Shown: positions 36,601 to 45,584, counted from the stretch's first letter. The stretch is 64,000 nt of DNA from Rhodoflexus caldus (GCF_021206925.1 NZ_JAJPRF010000002.1:434001-498000), one strand, 5' to 3'. The notes: a model not told the origin generated them from the letters alone. Translations and numbers: made by a program.

Positions 36601-39600
36601 ACGTCAGGAGCAACGTTCGGAGGCAGCACAATGCCTTGCGGCAAATTATTGACAGGTACAAAACTGCTGTATTGCACGTTTGTTCCTTTGCCGCTGCCTA
36701 AAAAAATACGTGCATTGGTAGCGTCCTGTGTGTTGATTTCATTACCCGCATGTGTATTGCCGGTGATTAGGAAACCCATATCCCTAAAATAGGTATTGTT
36801 GCGGACGGCCAGCGTGCCGTTTACCACAATGGGAGCCGTTAGCGGTTTATTGGCAATATTATTACCGCTGCTCAACAGTAAGGTTCCGTAAGTGATATTG
36901 CCCTGAACCAATTGCGAGCGCGCACTGCTGTATTGTACGATAGCCGCATTGTTATTGTCCGCCGGGTCAACGTCTAAAAAGTTGCTGACATAACCAAGAG
37001 GTATGCCCTGCCCTATGGAAATGTTGGTAAAGCAAGTAGGAAATACCGTAGCGGAACCGTCTACATTGCCGCCGCCGAGTTGCAGTTTGGTATTATTTGC
37101 CAATGTAATGGTACCAATAGTGTTGCCTCTGATTTGGTTGCCGTTGTCGCGCACCTCCCCTGCCTCTATGCTGAAATTGTTAAGAATGGAAATGCCGTAA
37201 TCCTGAATGTTGAGCACTCGCCCTGCCGCAACGGCTGTTTTATTGACCGTTAGGTTATAAAACGGGCTGCTTGCAATCGTCGTACAGGCATCGTTGGCAC
37301 CATAAGTAGCCGAATTGTAAGCACTCAATACCTGTGCGGCAGTAGTGCCGTTGAACCGCACCGTACCTGTACCGGGATTAAATACAGATGTGTTCAGCGG
37401 TGCAACGGGAGGCGAAATTGTCCAGTTGCCCGTTAGATTAATTGTGTGCGTCTGCGCCTCAACCGTGCCGTGTTGAATGGTAAAACTGCCGCCGTCGTTA
37501 ATGGAGAGGTTATCGGCCAACTGCCATGTATCGTTATTGTTGTTAAAAATCAGGTTGCCACGCAGCGGAATACCGCCCCAGTTGAGTGTCTTGGTTGAAC
37601 CTGCGGTTACACCTGTCAGCTCAATCGCTCCCAGAAAGTTGTTGGTGAGCGCTGCACCTGCCCAGTTCACACTGCCATACAATTGCATCACACGGGTGGC
37701 AATACCGCTGAGTGTGGCAGGGTTTGTACTGCTCCAAATCATAGACTTGGCAAAAACGGTAGGCTGGTCTATGGTAACGGTGCCACCCGCAGGAAAGGAG
37801 TTGTTGTCAAAAATTACGTCTGTATCGGGGGAAGGAATACAACCCGACGGCGCGCCGCCACTTGTCAGCGACCATCGGTTAGGGTCGCTCCAATTGCCTG
37901 TTCCGCCAATCCAGTAAAGCGGAACGCCAAGGTTGGCACTCAATGTAGTAAAACCCGTGTTGTTGCCTATGTCGCTGGCTGCCGTTGCGTTTACCGTACC
38001 TGCGGCAATATTGATGTCCTGCAAAATAGCACCCACCCAGTTTTGCGCTGCTGCACCAAATGACAGATTGGTCTGCACACCCGCCAGCGTTGAACTTAGG
38101 CGAATCCACGATGCACAATCGGCATTCAGCAGGAAGTTGTTTGCAAAGGTAAAAGTTTGCCCACTACCAAATCGGAAGGTGCTGAAAACATTGGCAGTCA
38201 GGTTGTTAAAACTGCTTGTGGTCGTAAAATTGGCATTAGAAGATGCTCCGATGCTTACATCGCTAAACGCACAGGCCGCACTTACGGTAAGGTTGCTGTT
38301 TGTGCCGATGTTCATTGCGCTGCCGACTGCAAAATCAATGGAACTGCCGATAGCGGCCGTCGTTGCATTGGGGAAAGTGATAGTACCGTTTACAATATCC
38401 CGATTAGGACTGGCAAGCGTGCTGCCGTTCCATGTAACATTTTTGGCAGCTGCCGTACTGGTAACGGTGATATTGTTAAACGTACGAAGCGTCGTCCCAT
38501 TAATGGTCAGATTGGCTTTGGTAGAAGTAATATTGCCGAACGTGATTCTGTTTGTGCTTGTTCCCGTGTTAATTATGGCCGTAGCCGTTGCGCCCCCGGC
38601 AGTATTAAACTCTATGGGTGGCAGGGTTTTCGTGAGAGTTCCCGTGTTGATGGTTACGTTGCCGTTACCGGTAGCACGCAATACAGAGCTGCCGGGATTA
38701 AAGGTAATGTTATTGCCTGTCAGGTCTAATACGACAGCATTAGCCCGCACAATGTGTATGGCGTTGCCCATGTTCAGTGTGCGCAGCAAGTCGCTTGCCA
38801 AGCCTGCATTGATAATATTGACATCCAACACCTGATTGTTGGTGTTCAAAGTGCCCTGAACCAAACTCAGCGTACCGACTAAATAGAACTGGTCTTGCAG
38901 CGTCCAACTGCCGGAGCCAAAGAAATCGGTATTATTCAATCGCTTACCTGCCATCGTAATGGTTGCCGGATTGTCTGAAACAAATTGAACCGTACCGGTG
39001 TAAGTAGGTGCGGCTCCTGTTTGGTTCATGGCCGCAATAAAAGTCAGCGAACCTCCAATGGTTAATTGTTGGTTACCGGCCAATGAAGGCGTAAATAATG
39101 CGCCCGTCCAGTTCATGTTATTGCAAAAGGCAGGGATATCTACGGTAACGCTTTGCCCCGCTGCACTGAATGAATTGGCATCAAAAAAAACATTATCGGT
39201 AATGTTGGGCGTACAACCCACAGGTGCGCCGCCACTGCTCAACGACCATCGGTTGCCATCGCTCCAATTGCCTGTGCCGCCTATCCAGTAAAAATCCCGA
39301 GCCGTAGAGACGAATGTAAACTGTCCGCTATTACCGCCAAGGTTAGCCCCGTTGTCAATGGTCAGCATATTGCCCGAATTATTCAGGTCGCGCACATTCA
39401 AGCCATTGACCGTCTGCGCCGTACCGATACTGATATTGGCAGGGCTGCCGACGTTAGCAGAACGCCAGTTTACAGGTGCGCTGCAACTTGCGGTAATATT
39501 TATGGTGCCGTTGATAATGGTTGGCAAAGTGGCAGCGGGGTTTACCTGCAATACCGAACCGGGCGGCATGGTGATATTGTTAAGCGTTAGCTGTGCCGTA

Positions 39601-40886
39601 GCACCTGCCTGACCGGCAATAATCCAACCATTGGCCGCAAGTGTAAGCGAGGAAGAGGCATTAAAAACATGTTGAACAGTGGCGGCAGTAAACTCAATGC
39701 GGCCGTTATTGCCCAATGTTACCGCTCCATTAAACGTAGATTGATTGGTGAATTGCAAAATGGAGTTGAAGCCTACCCCACTGCTGCCGATGGTAATATT
39801 GCCGTTAAATACATTTCGGCTGTTAAAAATTAGCCTTCGGTTGTTTCCCGTATAATTGCCTGCCGTAATATTGCCATTGAAAGTATTGACAGAAGCGGTA
39901 GCGCCTGTAAAGGTAACTTGATTATTATCGCCTAACGTGATATTCTGATAAGTTTTGGGGCGGGTGCTGTTGATAGTGAATGTGCTGTTGGCACGTGCCA
40001 AGTTAATATTGCCAAACTGCAAGGGATTGGCACTGTCATTACTATTAATGGCAACCGTAGTATTGGCAGTCGTAGGGTTGCTGAAATTGAGAGGCGCTCC
40101 GTTAAAATTTGCCAGCGTACCCATCACAACCGTAATGTTGCCTGCATTGGTAAACTCAAAGTTCGTAGCCGAATTGATGTTCAGAGTAAATAAAGCGCTG
40201 TTATTGGCAGACAGGTCAAGTACCGTTCCCGTACCGGTGATAGTAATGCTCGAGCCGTTTAAGGTTAAAGAACGCGTAGGTACAGGGGCAGGCTGTGCAG
40301 GAACTAATAAAGCAGCCGCACTAATGGCTTGCCCATTCGTATTGAATCCTCCCTCGAGCAGCCTGATATTATTGGTTACGGTCAAAGGGCCGGCAAGTTG
40401 AAAAACACTGCCCAACTGCGCTGCCGTAACATCTAATGCAGCCAATGTTTGCCCGGCTGTTGTTACAGTCCAAGTACCCGTAAGCCCCCTAAGAACGACC
40501 GTTCCCGCAAACGTGTAGTTCATGGCAGGAATCAGCGTCAGATTGCTGTAAACGGTCAGTGTAAAAGCATTCGTTCCGGTAAGGGTAGGATTGTTGGCAG
40601 CACCTACCCACGACATAGACCTACACGCTGCATTTACGTTGATAGTTACGGTTTGCCCTGCCGCGGTGAAAGAGTTGGCATCAAAATAAACATCGTCCGA
40701 AATACCCGGCAGCGTAGTGTGCAAATTGGCAGGCAGCGTGCTGCCCGATACTTTTGACCAATTGGAAAGATTGTTCCAGTTACCTGTACCGCCCACCCAG
40801 TAGTAATCCGCCGCTTGCAGATTAGCGCATAGAAGCAAGATAAGTAATAATAAGAGGTAATAGGAGTTGATAGTGCGTAATCGCAT
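33657..40886 (-). CDS. Giant secreted beta-repeat protein with T9SS sorting domain
   Basis: A 2409-residue exported protein. The signal peptide (YYLLLLLILLLCANLQA) is followed directly by YYWVGGTGNWNNLSNWS, the first of three modules of about 460 residues that start near 26, 530 and 987; the later two read YWIGGTGNWSD..RWSL.SGGAP.GC. From about 1240 to 1840 six shorter repeats occur every 105-135 residues, each with a DNGxQIxG core (RDNGNQIRG, IDNGFQISR, RDNGFQLTG and others), followed by TxFPxxF. A fibronectin-like unit lies near 2230-2310. The last 85 residues (VLYPNPSDGGSL, LPAGTYIATIEHGG, FVVQ) form a type A T9SS sorting domain. Probably a large adhesin or extracellular-matrix filament; it stands alone with its own promoter. 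Confidence 0.85.
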   Translation of the reverse strand: MRLRTINSYYLLLLLILLLCANLQAADYYWVGGTGNWNNLSNWSKVSGSTLPANLHTTLPGISDDVYFDANSFTAAGQTVTINVNAACRSMSWVGAANNPTLTGTNAFTLTVYSNLTLIPAMNYTFAGTVVLRGLTGTWTVTTAGQTLAALDVTAAQLGSVFQLAGPLTVTNNIRLLEGGFNTNGQAISAAALLVPAQPAPVPTRSLTLNGSSITITGTGTVLDLSANNSALFTLNINSATNFEFTNAGNITVVMGTLANFNGAPLNFSNPTTANTTVAINSNDSANPLQFGNINLARANSTFTINSTRPKTYQNITLGDNNQVTFTGATASVNTFNGNITAGNYTGNNRRLIFNSRNVFNGNITIGSSGVGFNSILQFTNQSTFNGAVTLGNNGRIEFTAATVQHVFNASSSLTLAANGWIIAGQAGATAQLTLNNITMPPGSVLQVNPAATLPTIINGTINITASCSAPVNWRSANVGSPANISIGTAQTVNGLNVRDLNNSGNMLTIDNGANLGGNSGQFTFVSTARDFYWIGGTGNWSDGNRWSLSSGGAPVGCTPNITDNVFFDANSFSAAGQSVTVDIPAFCNNMNWTGALFTPSLAGNQQLTIGGSLTFIAAMNQTGAAPTYTGTVQFVSDNPATITMAGKRLNNTDFFGSGSWTLQDQFYLVGTLSLVQGTLNTNNQVLDVNIINAGLASDLLRTLNMGNAIHIVRANAVVLDLTGNNITFNPGSSVLRATGNGNVTINTGTLTKTLPPIEFNTAGGATATAIINTGTSTNRITFGNITSTKANLTINGTTLRTFNNITVTSTAAAKNVTWNGSTLASPNRDIVNGTITFPNATTAAIGSSIDFAVGSAMNIGTNSNLTVSAACAFSDVSIGASSNANFTTTSSFNNLTANVFSTFRFGSGQTFTFANNFLLNADCASWIRLSSTLAGVQTNLSFGAAAQNWVGAILQDINIAAGTVNATAASDIGNNTGFTTLSANLGVPLYWIGGTGNWSDPNRWSLTSGGAPSGCIPSPDTDVIFDNNSFPAGGTVTIDQPTVFAKSMIWSSTNPATLSGIATRVMQLYGSVNWAGAALTNNFLGAIELTGVTAGSTKTLNWGGIPLRGNLIFNNNNDTWQLADNLSINDGGSFTIQHGTVEAQTHTINLTGNWTISPPVAPLNTSVFNPGTGTVRFNGTTAAQVLSAYNSATYGANDACTTIASSPFYNLTVNKTAVAAGRVLNIQDYGISILNNFSIEAGEVRDNGNQIRGNTIGTITLANNTKLQLGGGNVDGSATVFPTCFTNISIGQGIPLGYVSNFLDVDPADNNNAAIVQYSSARSQLVQGNITYGTLLLSSGNNIANKPLTAPIVVNGTLAVRNNTYFRDMGFLITGNTHAGNEINTQDATNARIFLGSGKGTNVQYSSFVPVNNLPQGIVLPPNVAPDVATVFPSYSDAKVNLGTNSWVSYVATATQQVRGNITYGNLEVAVIGATGAERFDKIVSGGPLNVRVELAVRARAHLIDNGFQISRVTAGGPLTMEDLTQLIVGTAATATQFPINFTTFNINAGNLTVYNAGVNQQMSTAPQYGSILLNNPNNALPIVVKTFVPTNPVSLQRDLTINAFNNLADNGSQISRTASGGTVTIRGGASAAEGGFLTLGNTAIATNFPEGFTARLLEPNSTVTYNASVPQNVAAFNNNDNTSYWNLTINSQDLSVVAVKTLLGATRVRGNLRINQRNNLRDNGFQLTGSATGQMIMEADSRLELDHVAANGTPTLFPLNYVRANINLNASSTVLYGSDDAQPVSSEPVYGNVEFRKFNVAAPLINKTVQTNTTDNLLRINGNLSIFDFNHLIDNGLQITGTPSGNMLMENDGRLTLGTQGVSGVATLFPNQFGSINLEATLSPKNFVIFNSDKAGNNIAGQNTGGVPFSYGHVRLISGGAAVTKLLLHNVDIRGDLLIENNNTLDASASNFNITLGRHWLNNGGTFTARNGRVILNGNTVDNTTQRILTNNSAFYDITFTNALGFTIEDNCRITREANFTNGIVSPLTNQIMVFLTTGTVAGPGTFPGAPGPSNNSFVNGRVQKVGNTAFMFPVGKVIDASTRWYAPAGITAPTDPATIISAEYFPVNPNVPGYNTSLIERPPLNRVSEVEYWDIEKVAGSTGAGNAVKITLSWDTPRSGGVTQEGQLRVAHWQNRGGDTRWWDEGNEAFTGTMTRGILRAADAVTTFSPFTLGSLIPNNPLPVELVFFRADTQNDGTVLTQWETATEIDNDYFAVERSQNGSDFTEIGRVAGRGTTRIRQNYHWIDTEPLRGISYYRLRQVDTDGTFSFSRIVALRMGADEQVELVLYPNPSDGGSLSVMIHQAAGKSVQMTISDLTGRIVWQNNLSVNAEGRSSLELSVRLPAGTYIATIEHGGVQHRRAFVVQ

Positions 40887-40902
40887 AGCTGTATTTTTTC
40901 AA

Positions 40903-40933
40903 CGAAAATACAGACTAAAAAACAGATTGTCAA
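40903..40933 (-). promoter_or_regulatory. Promoter of the 2409-residue protein gene
   Basis: On the minus strand: TTG (40933-40931), 20-bp spacer, TATTTTCG (40910-40903), one mismatch to TAnnTTTG. The ATG is 17 bp further. Confidence 0.45.
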
Positions 40934-41039
40934 GCAATTATTCTGATGGCTGCCAAGGATATACATCTACCAACTGTGTAAGCAGCCAACAGAATAAAAT
41001 ATCTAACTAATTAATGAAAATTTAATAGGTGGCTCTCTA

Positions 41040-42239
41040 TCATGACTTAAGCCGCTGCACAATCTTGCCTGTTGCTTTTTCTTTCAAAATAATTTTTATG
41101 AACCCATCGGGCATTACTTCCTCTTTTACAAACCAGTGATACTCGTCGTAGTCTTTCAAGGTGGACATTTTAGGCACGTTAGTTCTGCCGCGCCAAATTT
41201 CCAGTTCTACCGGCTCCCAGCGTTTGGTCTGCACCGACTTATAACAGGCATCCATAATGGCATTGACAATGTAGCCATCGTAGAAAGTCTCCTGACAAGG
41301 GGTGCCGTTTTCAATGGCATTGAACATGTCAGTAAACATATTGTTATAGCCCAGTTCATGCACCTCATCACCAACAGGGAACAGCCAACCTTTGTCCGAT
41401 TCTGCTTTTTCCGACACGTAGCCTTCGCTGCCTGTTGCAGAAAATATTTCAAAGCCTGTGCGCAGGAAGTTATCTAAACGCATACTGCCTTCTGTTCCAC
41501 TGACTTCATCGCGCAGGTCGAGTCCGCCACGGAAAGTCCAGCTTACCTCAAATTGAGCCATCGCACCGTTCTCATAGCGAATCATGCCAACCGCATTGTC
41601 CTCAGCCTCAATGGGTTTCATCAGTGTATCAGCCCAGCAAACCACCTCAACGGGGCGTATATCCTTCCCGATGTAATTGCGGGTAATTTCTATACAATGG
41701 CAGGCTAAATCTATGATGGCACCGCCTCCGGAAAGACTGCTGTCCCAAAACCAGTCGCTGTGCGGCCCCGGGTGCGTTTCGCGCGAACGCGCCCACATGG
41801 GTGTACCCAAAGCACCGGCACGAATGTACTGCAATGCTTTTTGCGTTTTGGGCGTGTAAACCAAATCTTCCATATATCCATGAAAAACGCCTGCTTTTTC
41901 TACTGCCTCCAAAATTTCTTTAGCATCTTTTGCGTTCATGCCGAGTGGTTTGGTGCATAAAACCGCCTTCCCTGCCTTGGCCGCCAATAAAATGGCTTCT
42001 TTGTGCAAATGATTAGGCAAACCTACCACTATGGTATCTGTTTCGGGGTCATTGATAGCGGCAGCCATATCGGTATATACTTTCGGAATCCCCCACTCAC
42101 GGGCAAACTTTTCGCCCTTCTCCTGCGAACGGGCATAAACGGATATTATCCGGTCGCGGCTGCGCAATCCGTGAATGGACATGGTGTAAAATCCGGCGAT
42201 AAAGCCGCTGCCAAGCATGGTGATTTTTCTCATTTTCAT
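41040..42239 (-). CDS. Gfo/Idh/MocA-family oxidoreductase
   Basis: A 400-residue NAD(P)-dependent dehydrogenase. The Rossmann start is [15 protein letters not shown], followed by [30 protein letters not shown], the family's nucleotide and EKP-like motif (here TKP). The middle carries [17 protein letters not shown], with the conserved histidine region of the substrate pocket. Members oxidise or epimerise sugars and cyclitols. The longest frame begins at 42260; I prefer the ATG at 42239 ([12 protein letters not shown]), just before the dinucleotide fold. No sugar operon is attached, so the substrate is unknown. Confidence 0.88.
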   Translation of the reverse strand: MKMRKITMLGSGFIAGFYTMSIHGLRSRDRIISVYARSQEKGEKFAREWGIPKVYTDMAAAINDPETDTIVVGLPNHLHKEAILLAAKAGKAVLCTKPLGMNAKDAKEILEAVEKAGVFHGYMEDLVYTPKTQKALQYIRAGALGTPMWARSRETHPGPHSDWFWDSSLSGGGAIIDLACHCIEITRNYIGKDIRPVEVVCWADTLMKPIEAEDNAVGMIRYENGAMAQFEVSWTFRGGLDLRDEVSGTEGSMRLDNFLRTGFEIFSATGSEGYVSEKAESDKGWLFPVGDEVHELGYNNMFTDMFNAIENGTPCQETFYDGYIVNAIMDACYKSVQTKRWEPVELEIWRGRTNVPKMSTLKDYDEYHWFVKEEVMPDGFIKIILKEKATGKIVQRLKS

Positions 42240-42352
42240 ATAAATTTTGGTGGCAACCAATTTGCAAAAAAATGGCGGAAGGGCAAAATTCCATCCTGAA
42301 AATAAGCCTTTCGGATGGATACATTAAGTGCCAACCACTGAAACCATAAGCA

Positions 42353-42382
42353 TTGTAAGCTCATCTTATTTTCCTATCTTTG
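42353..42382 (+). promoter_or_regulatory. Promoter of the alpha-oxoamine synthase gene
   Basis: TTG at 42353-42355, a 19-bp spacer and TATCTTTG at 42375-42382. The GTG start is 31 bp downstream. Confidence 0.75.
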
Positions 42383-42413
42383 CCGGATTTATCATAAAAC
42401 CCAATCTCTTGCC

Positions 42414-43661
42414 GTGGTAGATTTATTTGAGAAACTCAAGACCAATCGAGGCCCGTTGGGGCAACATTCGCAGATAGCTCATGGTTATTTTGCTTTCCCT
42501 AAGCTGGAAGGTGAAATTGGCCCGCACATGATGTTCAGAGGCAAAGAAGTGTTGAACTGGAGCCTGAACAACTACTTAGGGCTTGCTAATCATCCCGAAA
42601 TTCGCAAGGCAGATACCGAAGCCACACAACAATACGGGTTGGCATACCCAATGGGTGCGCGCATGATGTCCGGTAACTCCACCATCATGGAGCAGTTTGA
42701 AGCGCAACTGTCCGAGTTTGTTGGCAAAGAAGACACAATGGTGCTCAACTACGGCTATCAGGGCATTATGTCGGTGATTGATGCATTGCTGACCCGCCAC
42801 GATGTGGTTGTGTACGACTCTGAGTGCCACGCTTGTATCATCGACGGTCTGCGCCTGCATATGGGCAAGCGTTTCATGTTCCCGCACAACGATATTGAAA
42901 ACTGCGAAAAACAACTGCAACGCGCCACTAAACTTGCCAACGAAACCGGCGGCGCCATTTTGGTAATTACCGAAGGTGTATTCGGTATGCTGGGCGATTT
43001 GGGCAAATTAGACCAGATTGTAGCATTGAAGCAGAAATATCAGTTCCGCCTGTTGGTGGACGATGCACACGGCTTCGGCACAATGGGCAAAACAGGAGCC
43101 GGCACACCCGAGCACTTTGGCGTGATGGACGGGGTAGATTTGTATTTCTCTACTTTTGCCAAGTCAATGGCAAGCATCGGCGGTTTTGTTTCAGGCCCTG
43201 AAAATGTGATTGAATATTTACGCTACAACTGCCGTTCTCAAATTTTCGCCAAAACACTGCCCATGCCGATTGTTCTGGGCAACATGAAGCGTTTGGAAAT
43301 GCTCCGCACCATGCCCGAACTGAAAGATAAGTTGTGGGAAATTGTAAACGCCCTGCAAAGTGGCCTAAAAGCCCGAGGCTTCAAAATCGGTGCGTGCGAG
43401 TCGCCGGTAACGCCTGTGTTCCTCAGCGGCGGCACCAATGAAGCAGCCAACCTGATTATAGACCTGCGTGAAAATTACCATATCTTCTGCTCTATCGTAA
43501 TTTATCCGGTAGTGCCCAAGGATGTAATCATGCTGCGCCTAATTCCGACAGCATCTCATACATTGGAAGATGTAAACCGCACCATTGAAGCATTTGAAAA
43601 AATTTCCGACAAACTGCGCAGCGGTATTTATGCCAAAAGCCAAATTGCCGCAATGGTGTAG
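42414..43661 (+). CDS. Alpha-oxoamine synthase: serine palmitoyltransferase-like (sphingolipid or sulfonolipid synthesis)
   Basis: A 415-residue PLP enzyme that joins an acyl thioester to an amino acid with loss of CO2. Conserved points: LNNYLGLANHP, His139 (DSECHACIIDG) stacking on PLP, Asp216 and His219 (VDDAHGFGTMG), and the Schiff-base Lys250 (FSTFAKSMASIGGF). In Bacteroidota this close family includes serine palmitoyltransferase, the first step of sphingolipids, and the cysteate-using enzyme of sulfonolipid (capnine) synthesis. Cytophagia make sulfonolipids, so both are possible; sequence reading alone does not decide. Start is GTG, supported by the promoter position and the family-like MVDLFEKLKTNRG. 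Transcribed alone. Confidence 0.85.
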   Translation: MVDLFEKLKTNRGPLGQHSQIAHGYFAFPKLEGEIGPHMMFRGKEVLNWSLNNYLGLANHPEIRKADTEATQQYGLAYPMGARMMSGNSTIMEQFEAQLSEFVGKEDTMVLNYGYQGIMSVIDALLTRHDVVVYDSECHACIIDGLRLHMGKRFMFPHNDIENCEKQLQRATKLANETGGAILVITEGVFGMLGDLGKLDQIVALKQKYQFRLLVDDAHGFGTMGKTGAGTPEHFGVMDGVDLYFSTFAKSMASIGGFVSGPENVIEYLRYNCRSQIFAKTLPMPIVLGNMKRLEMLRTMPELKDKLWEIVNALQSGLKARGFKIGACESPVTPVFLSGGTNEAANLIIDLRENYHIFCSIVIYPVVPKDVIMLRLIPTASHTLEDVNRTIEAFEKISDKLRSGIYAKSQIAAMV

Positions 43662-43693
43662 TTAAGTCAGGTAAGCAGATTAACGCGTTCTTT

Positions 43694-43801
43694 TTTACCG
43701 CAGAGTGCGCAAAGGTTTAACCGCAGTGTACACAAAGAAAAAATTCATCATAAAAACATTCAGCGGCTATTGGCGTAATATTCAGCGGGCTTTGCGGTAA
43801 A
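43694..43801. repeat. Inverted-repeat element, about 108 bp
   Basis: Perfect 9-bp ends TTTACCGCA (43694-43702) and TGCGGTAAA (43793-43801). Inside, CCGCAGAGTGCGCAAAGG and CCGCAGTGTACACAAAG repeat a theme seen as dispersed intergenic repeats in many Bacteroidota. No coding capacity; MITE-like or REP-like. Confidence 0.5.
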
Positions 43802-43860
43802 TTTGAAAGGTCATTTTAAATTGCTCGTTTACTTAAGTCAGGGAACGAAAATTATATCCC

Positions 43861-43896
43861 AAAGGCGCGTCCAATCACCCATGGCGCGCCTTTTTT
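43861..43896 (+). terminator. Terminator hairpin with T-run
   Basis: GGCGCG (43864-43869) pairs with CGCGCC (43885-43890), followed by six T and preceded by AAA. It lies about 200 bp after the alpha-oxoamine synthase stop. Confidence 0.75.
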
Positions 43897-43932
43897 GTTT
43901 TCCCGACAGGCAATTTAAAGCGATTAAGCAAC

Positions 43933-44014
43933 CCAAGCATTATTGCTTGGCTTATGCAAAGCACAAATATTTTGCAAAAGATGCTTTATGTAAATTGCTG
44001 AAAAACAGCAATTT
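43933..44014. other. Cluster of short hairpins; possible structured RNA
   Basis: Consecutive short stems: CCAAGCA/TGCTTGG (43933-43939 and 43944-43950), TGCAAA/TTTGCA (43955-43960 and 43971-43976) with an overlapping AAAGCA/TGCTTT alternative, and AAATTGCTG/CAGCAATTT (43992-44000 and 44006-44014). They lie between two terminator-like hairpins. A 76-codon frame spans the area but has no family features, so I do not call a gene. This accounts for the last part of the 414-bp gap between the synthase and tadA. Confidence 0.35.
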
Positions 44015-44015
44015 A

Positions 44016-44050
44016 AACCTAATGGGTCTTTAAGACCCGTTAGGTTTTTT
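44016..44050 (+). terminator. Strong 15-bp terminator hairpin
   Basis: AACCTAATGGGTCTT (44016-44030) and AAGACCCGTTAGGTT (44032-44046) pair with one mismatch, followed by T at 44045-44050. It faces rightward and also separates the region from the convergent tadA gene. Confidence 0.8.
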
Positions 44051-44075
44051 ATAACATATCAACAGTTTACAAAAA

Positions 44076-44528
44076 TTATTTCCGCAGCCTCTTAAAAAAA
44101 CTTTTCAACAGGGCTGCGACTTCTGATGCCAGCAAGCCTTGTTGCAGGTTGGTTTTAGGATGAAACGCCTGCTGCGACTGTTCCCCGAGCCGCGAAAAGC
44201 CGTTTTTTTCATCGGCAGCACCATATACAATGCGCCCGAACATAGCCCAAAAACAAGCACCGGCACACATTACGCAAGGCTCGAGCGTTACGTAGAGCGT
44301 ACATTCATTCAAATAACGGTTGCCCAAGTATTGCGTGGCGGCTGTTATGGCAATCATCTCCGCATGTGCCGTGGGGTCGTTGAGGGCGACCGTTTGGTTA
44401 TAACCTCTGCCAATAATTTTATCTTTCCATGCAACCACCGCACCTACGGGTATTTCCCCTGCTTCGCCGGCCATTTGCGCCAGCCGAAGAGCTTCCCGCA
44501 TCATGCGGTGGTCGGTTTCGCTGAACAT
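44076..44528 (-). CDS. tadA: tRNA-specific adenosine deaminase TadA
   Basis: A 150-residue zinc deaminase that converts A34 to inosine in tRNA-Arg. Zinc and catalytic residues are His55 and Glu57 (TAHAEMIAI) and Cys85/Cys88 (LEPCVMCAG); IPVGAVV and the later FGRIVYGAADEKNG are also typical. The longest frame starts 18 codons earlier, but that part overlaps the stop of the upstream gene and matches nothing, so I choose the ATG at 44528, 7 bp after the aldo/keto reductase stop. Last gene of a three-gene leftward group. Confidence 0.93.
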   Translation of the reverse strand: MFSETDHRMMREALRLAQMAGEAGEIPVGAVVAWKDKIIGRGYNQTVALNDPTAHAEMIAITAATQYLGNRYLNECTLYVTLEPCVMCAGACFWAMFGRIVYGAADEKNGFSRLGEQSQQAFHPKTNLQQGLLASEVAALLKSFFKRLRK

Positions 44529-44535
44529 GGCGGGC

Positions 44536-45567
44536 TTATTTTCTAAAAATAATTTTATCCTTCGTATCTGCGAATATGGCATCTTTCACCGTGGGCAGTT
44601 GCAGAAAGTCGTGCGGGAATCCCAACTCAATGCGGCTCACCTCGTCCAGTGCTGCCATGTACTCATTCGGGATAACCACTTGCAGGCAGCCCAAGCAGTC
44701 GCGGATTTGTTCCAGCCTTCTTGCGCCCAAAATCGGCAGTATGTTGCTTCCCTGCTGACGCAACCATGCAAGTGCAGTCTGTGAAGGTGTAGCTCCAATG
44801 GCAGCCGCCACATCGCAAACTTTTTGTGCAATGGCAAGATTTCTGTCGTTTAGTTTGATGCTTTTTTCGCTCAAACGCACCGCCTGATTGGTTGGAATGC
44901 CTTGGTTGTATTTGCCGGTCAGGATGCCCGCCCCCAACGGAGCCCAAGGCGTAACTGCCATGCCGAAATGCTTTGCCATTGGCAACAAATCGCGTTCTGC
45001 ACTGCGCTGCACCAAACTGTACTCTATCTGTAAGCCTGCAAAAGCCGTCCAGCCGCGAAGGTCGGCAAGCGTGTTGCACTGCGCCACTACCCATGCAGGC
45101 GCATCGGATATGCCTACATAGTGTACTTTACCTTGACGCACCAAGTCATCCAGCCCGCGCATTACTTCTTCGGGCGATGTGGTAAAATCCCACATATGCA
45201 CCCACAAAATATCAATAAAATCAGTATTGAGTCGTTTTAAACTACCCTCTACCGAACGCATCATATTTTTGCGATGGTTGCCGTTGGCATTAGGGTTCTC
45301 ACGCTCGTCAAAAAGCGTATATTTAGTCGCCAATACAAAATAATCGCGGTCGGCAGCTACAAATTCGCCCAACCATTTTTCACTTGTACCTTCTGTGTAG
45401 CGATTGGCTGTGTCAATAAAATTGCCACCTAAGTTTACGTAAGCATCAAATATTTTTTTGCTGGTATCGTAGTCTGCTCCGGTGTTCCACTCTGTGCCAA
45501 AAGTCATAGTGCCTAAACACAGTTCCGATACTCGCAAACCTGTTTTGCCAAATAGTTTGAACAACAT
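44536..45567 (-). CDS. Aldo/keto reductase
   Basis: A 343-residue NADPH-dependent reductase with the TIM-barrel family motifs: LCLGTMTFG, GGNFIDTANRYTEGTSEKWLGEF with catalytic Asp and Tyr, the catalytic Lys in FVLATKYTL, and a His in DILWVHMWD. The C-terminal part (QTALAWLRQQGSNILPILGARRLEQI) binds the cofactor phosphate. It belongs to the group acting on small aldehydes or sugars; the real substrate is unknown. Genes upstream and downstream (17 and 7 bp) suggest an operon without obvious functional link. Confidence 0.9.
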   Translation of the reverse strand: MLFKLFGKTGLRVSELCLGTMTFGTEWNTGADYDTSKKIFDAYVNLGGNFIDTANRYTEGTSEKWLGEFVAADRDYFVLATKYTLFDERENPNANGNHRKNMMRSVEGSLKRLNTDFIDILWVHMWDFTTSPEEVMRGLDDLVRQGKVHYVGISDAPAWVVAQCNTLADLRGWTAFAGLQIEYSLVQRSAERDLLPMAKHFGMAVTPWAPLGAGILTGKYNQGIPTNQAVRLSEKSIKLNDRNLAIAQKVCDVAAAIGATPSQTALAWLRQQGSNILPILGARRLEQIRDCLGCLQVVIPNEYMAALDEVSRIELGFPHDFLQLPTVKDAIFADTKDKIIFRK

Positions 45568-45584
45568 AAAAATTGTGATTGAAA

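Noticed and set aside
43803-44033. 76-codon frame in the hairpin-rich gap
   Set aside because: Spans several hairpins, no homology-like pattern and no promoter; a noncoding reading is simpler.
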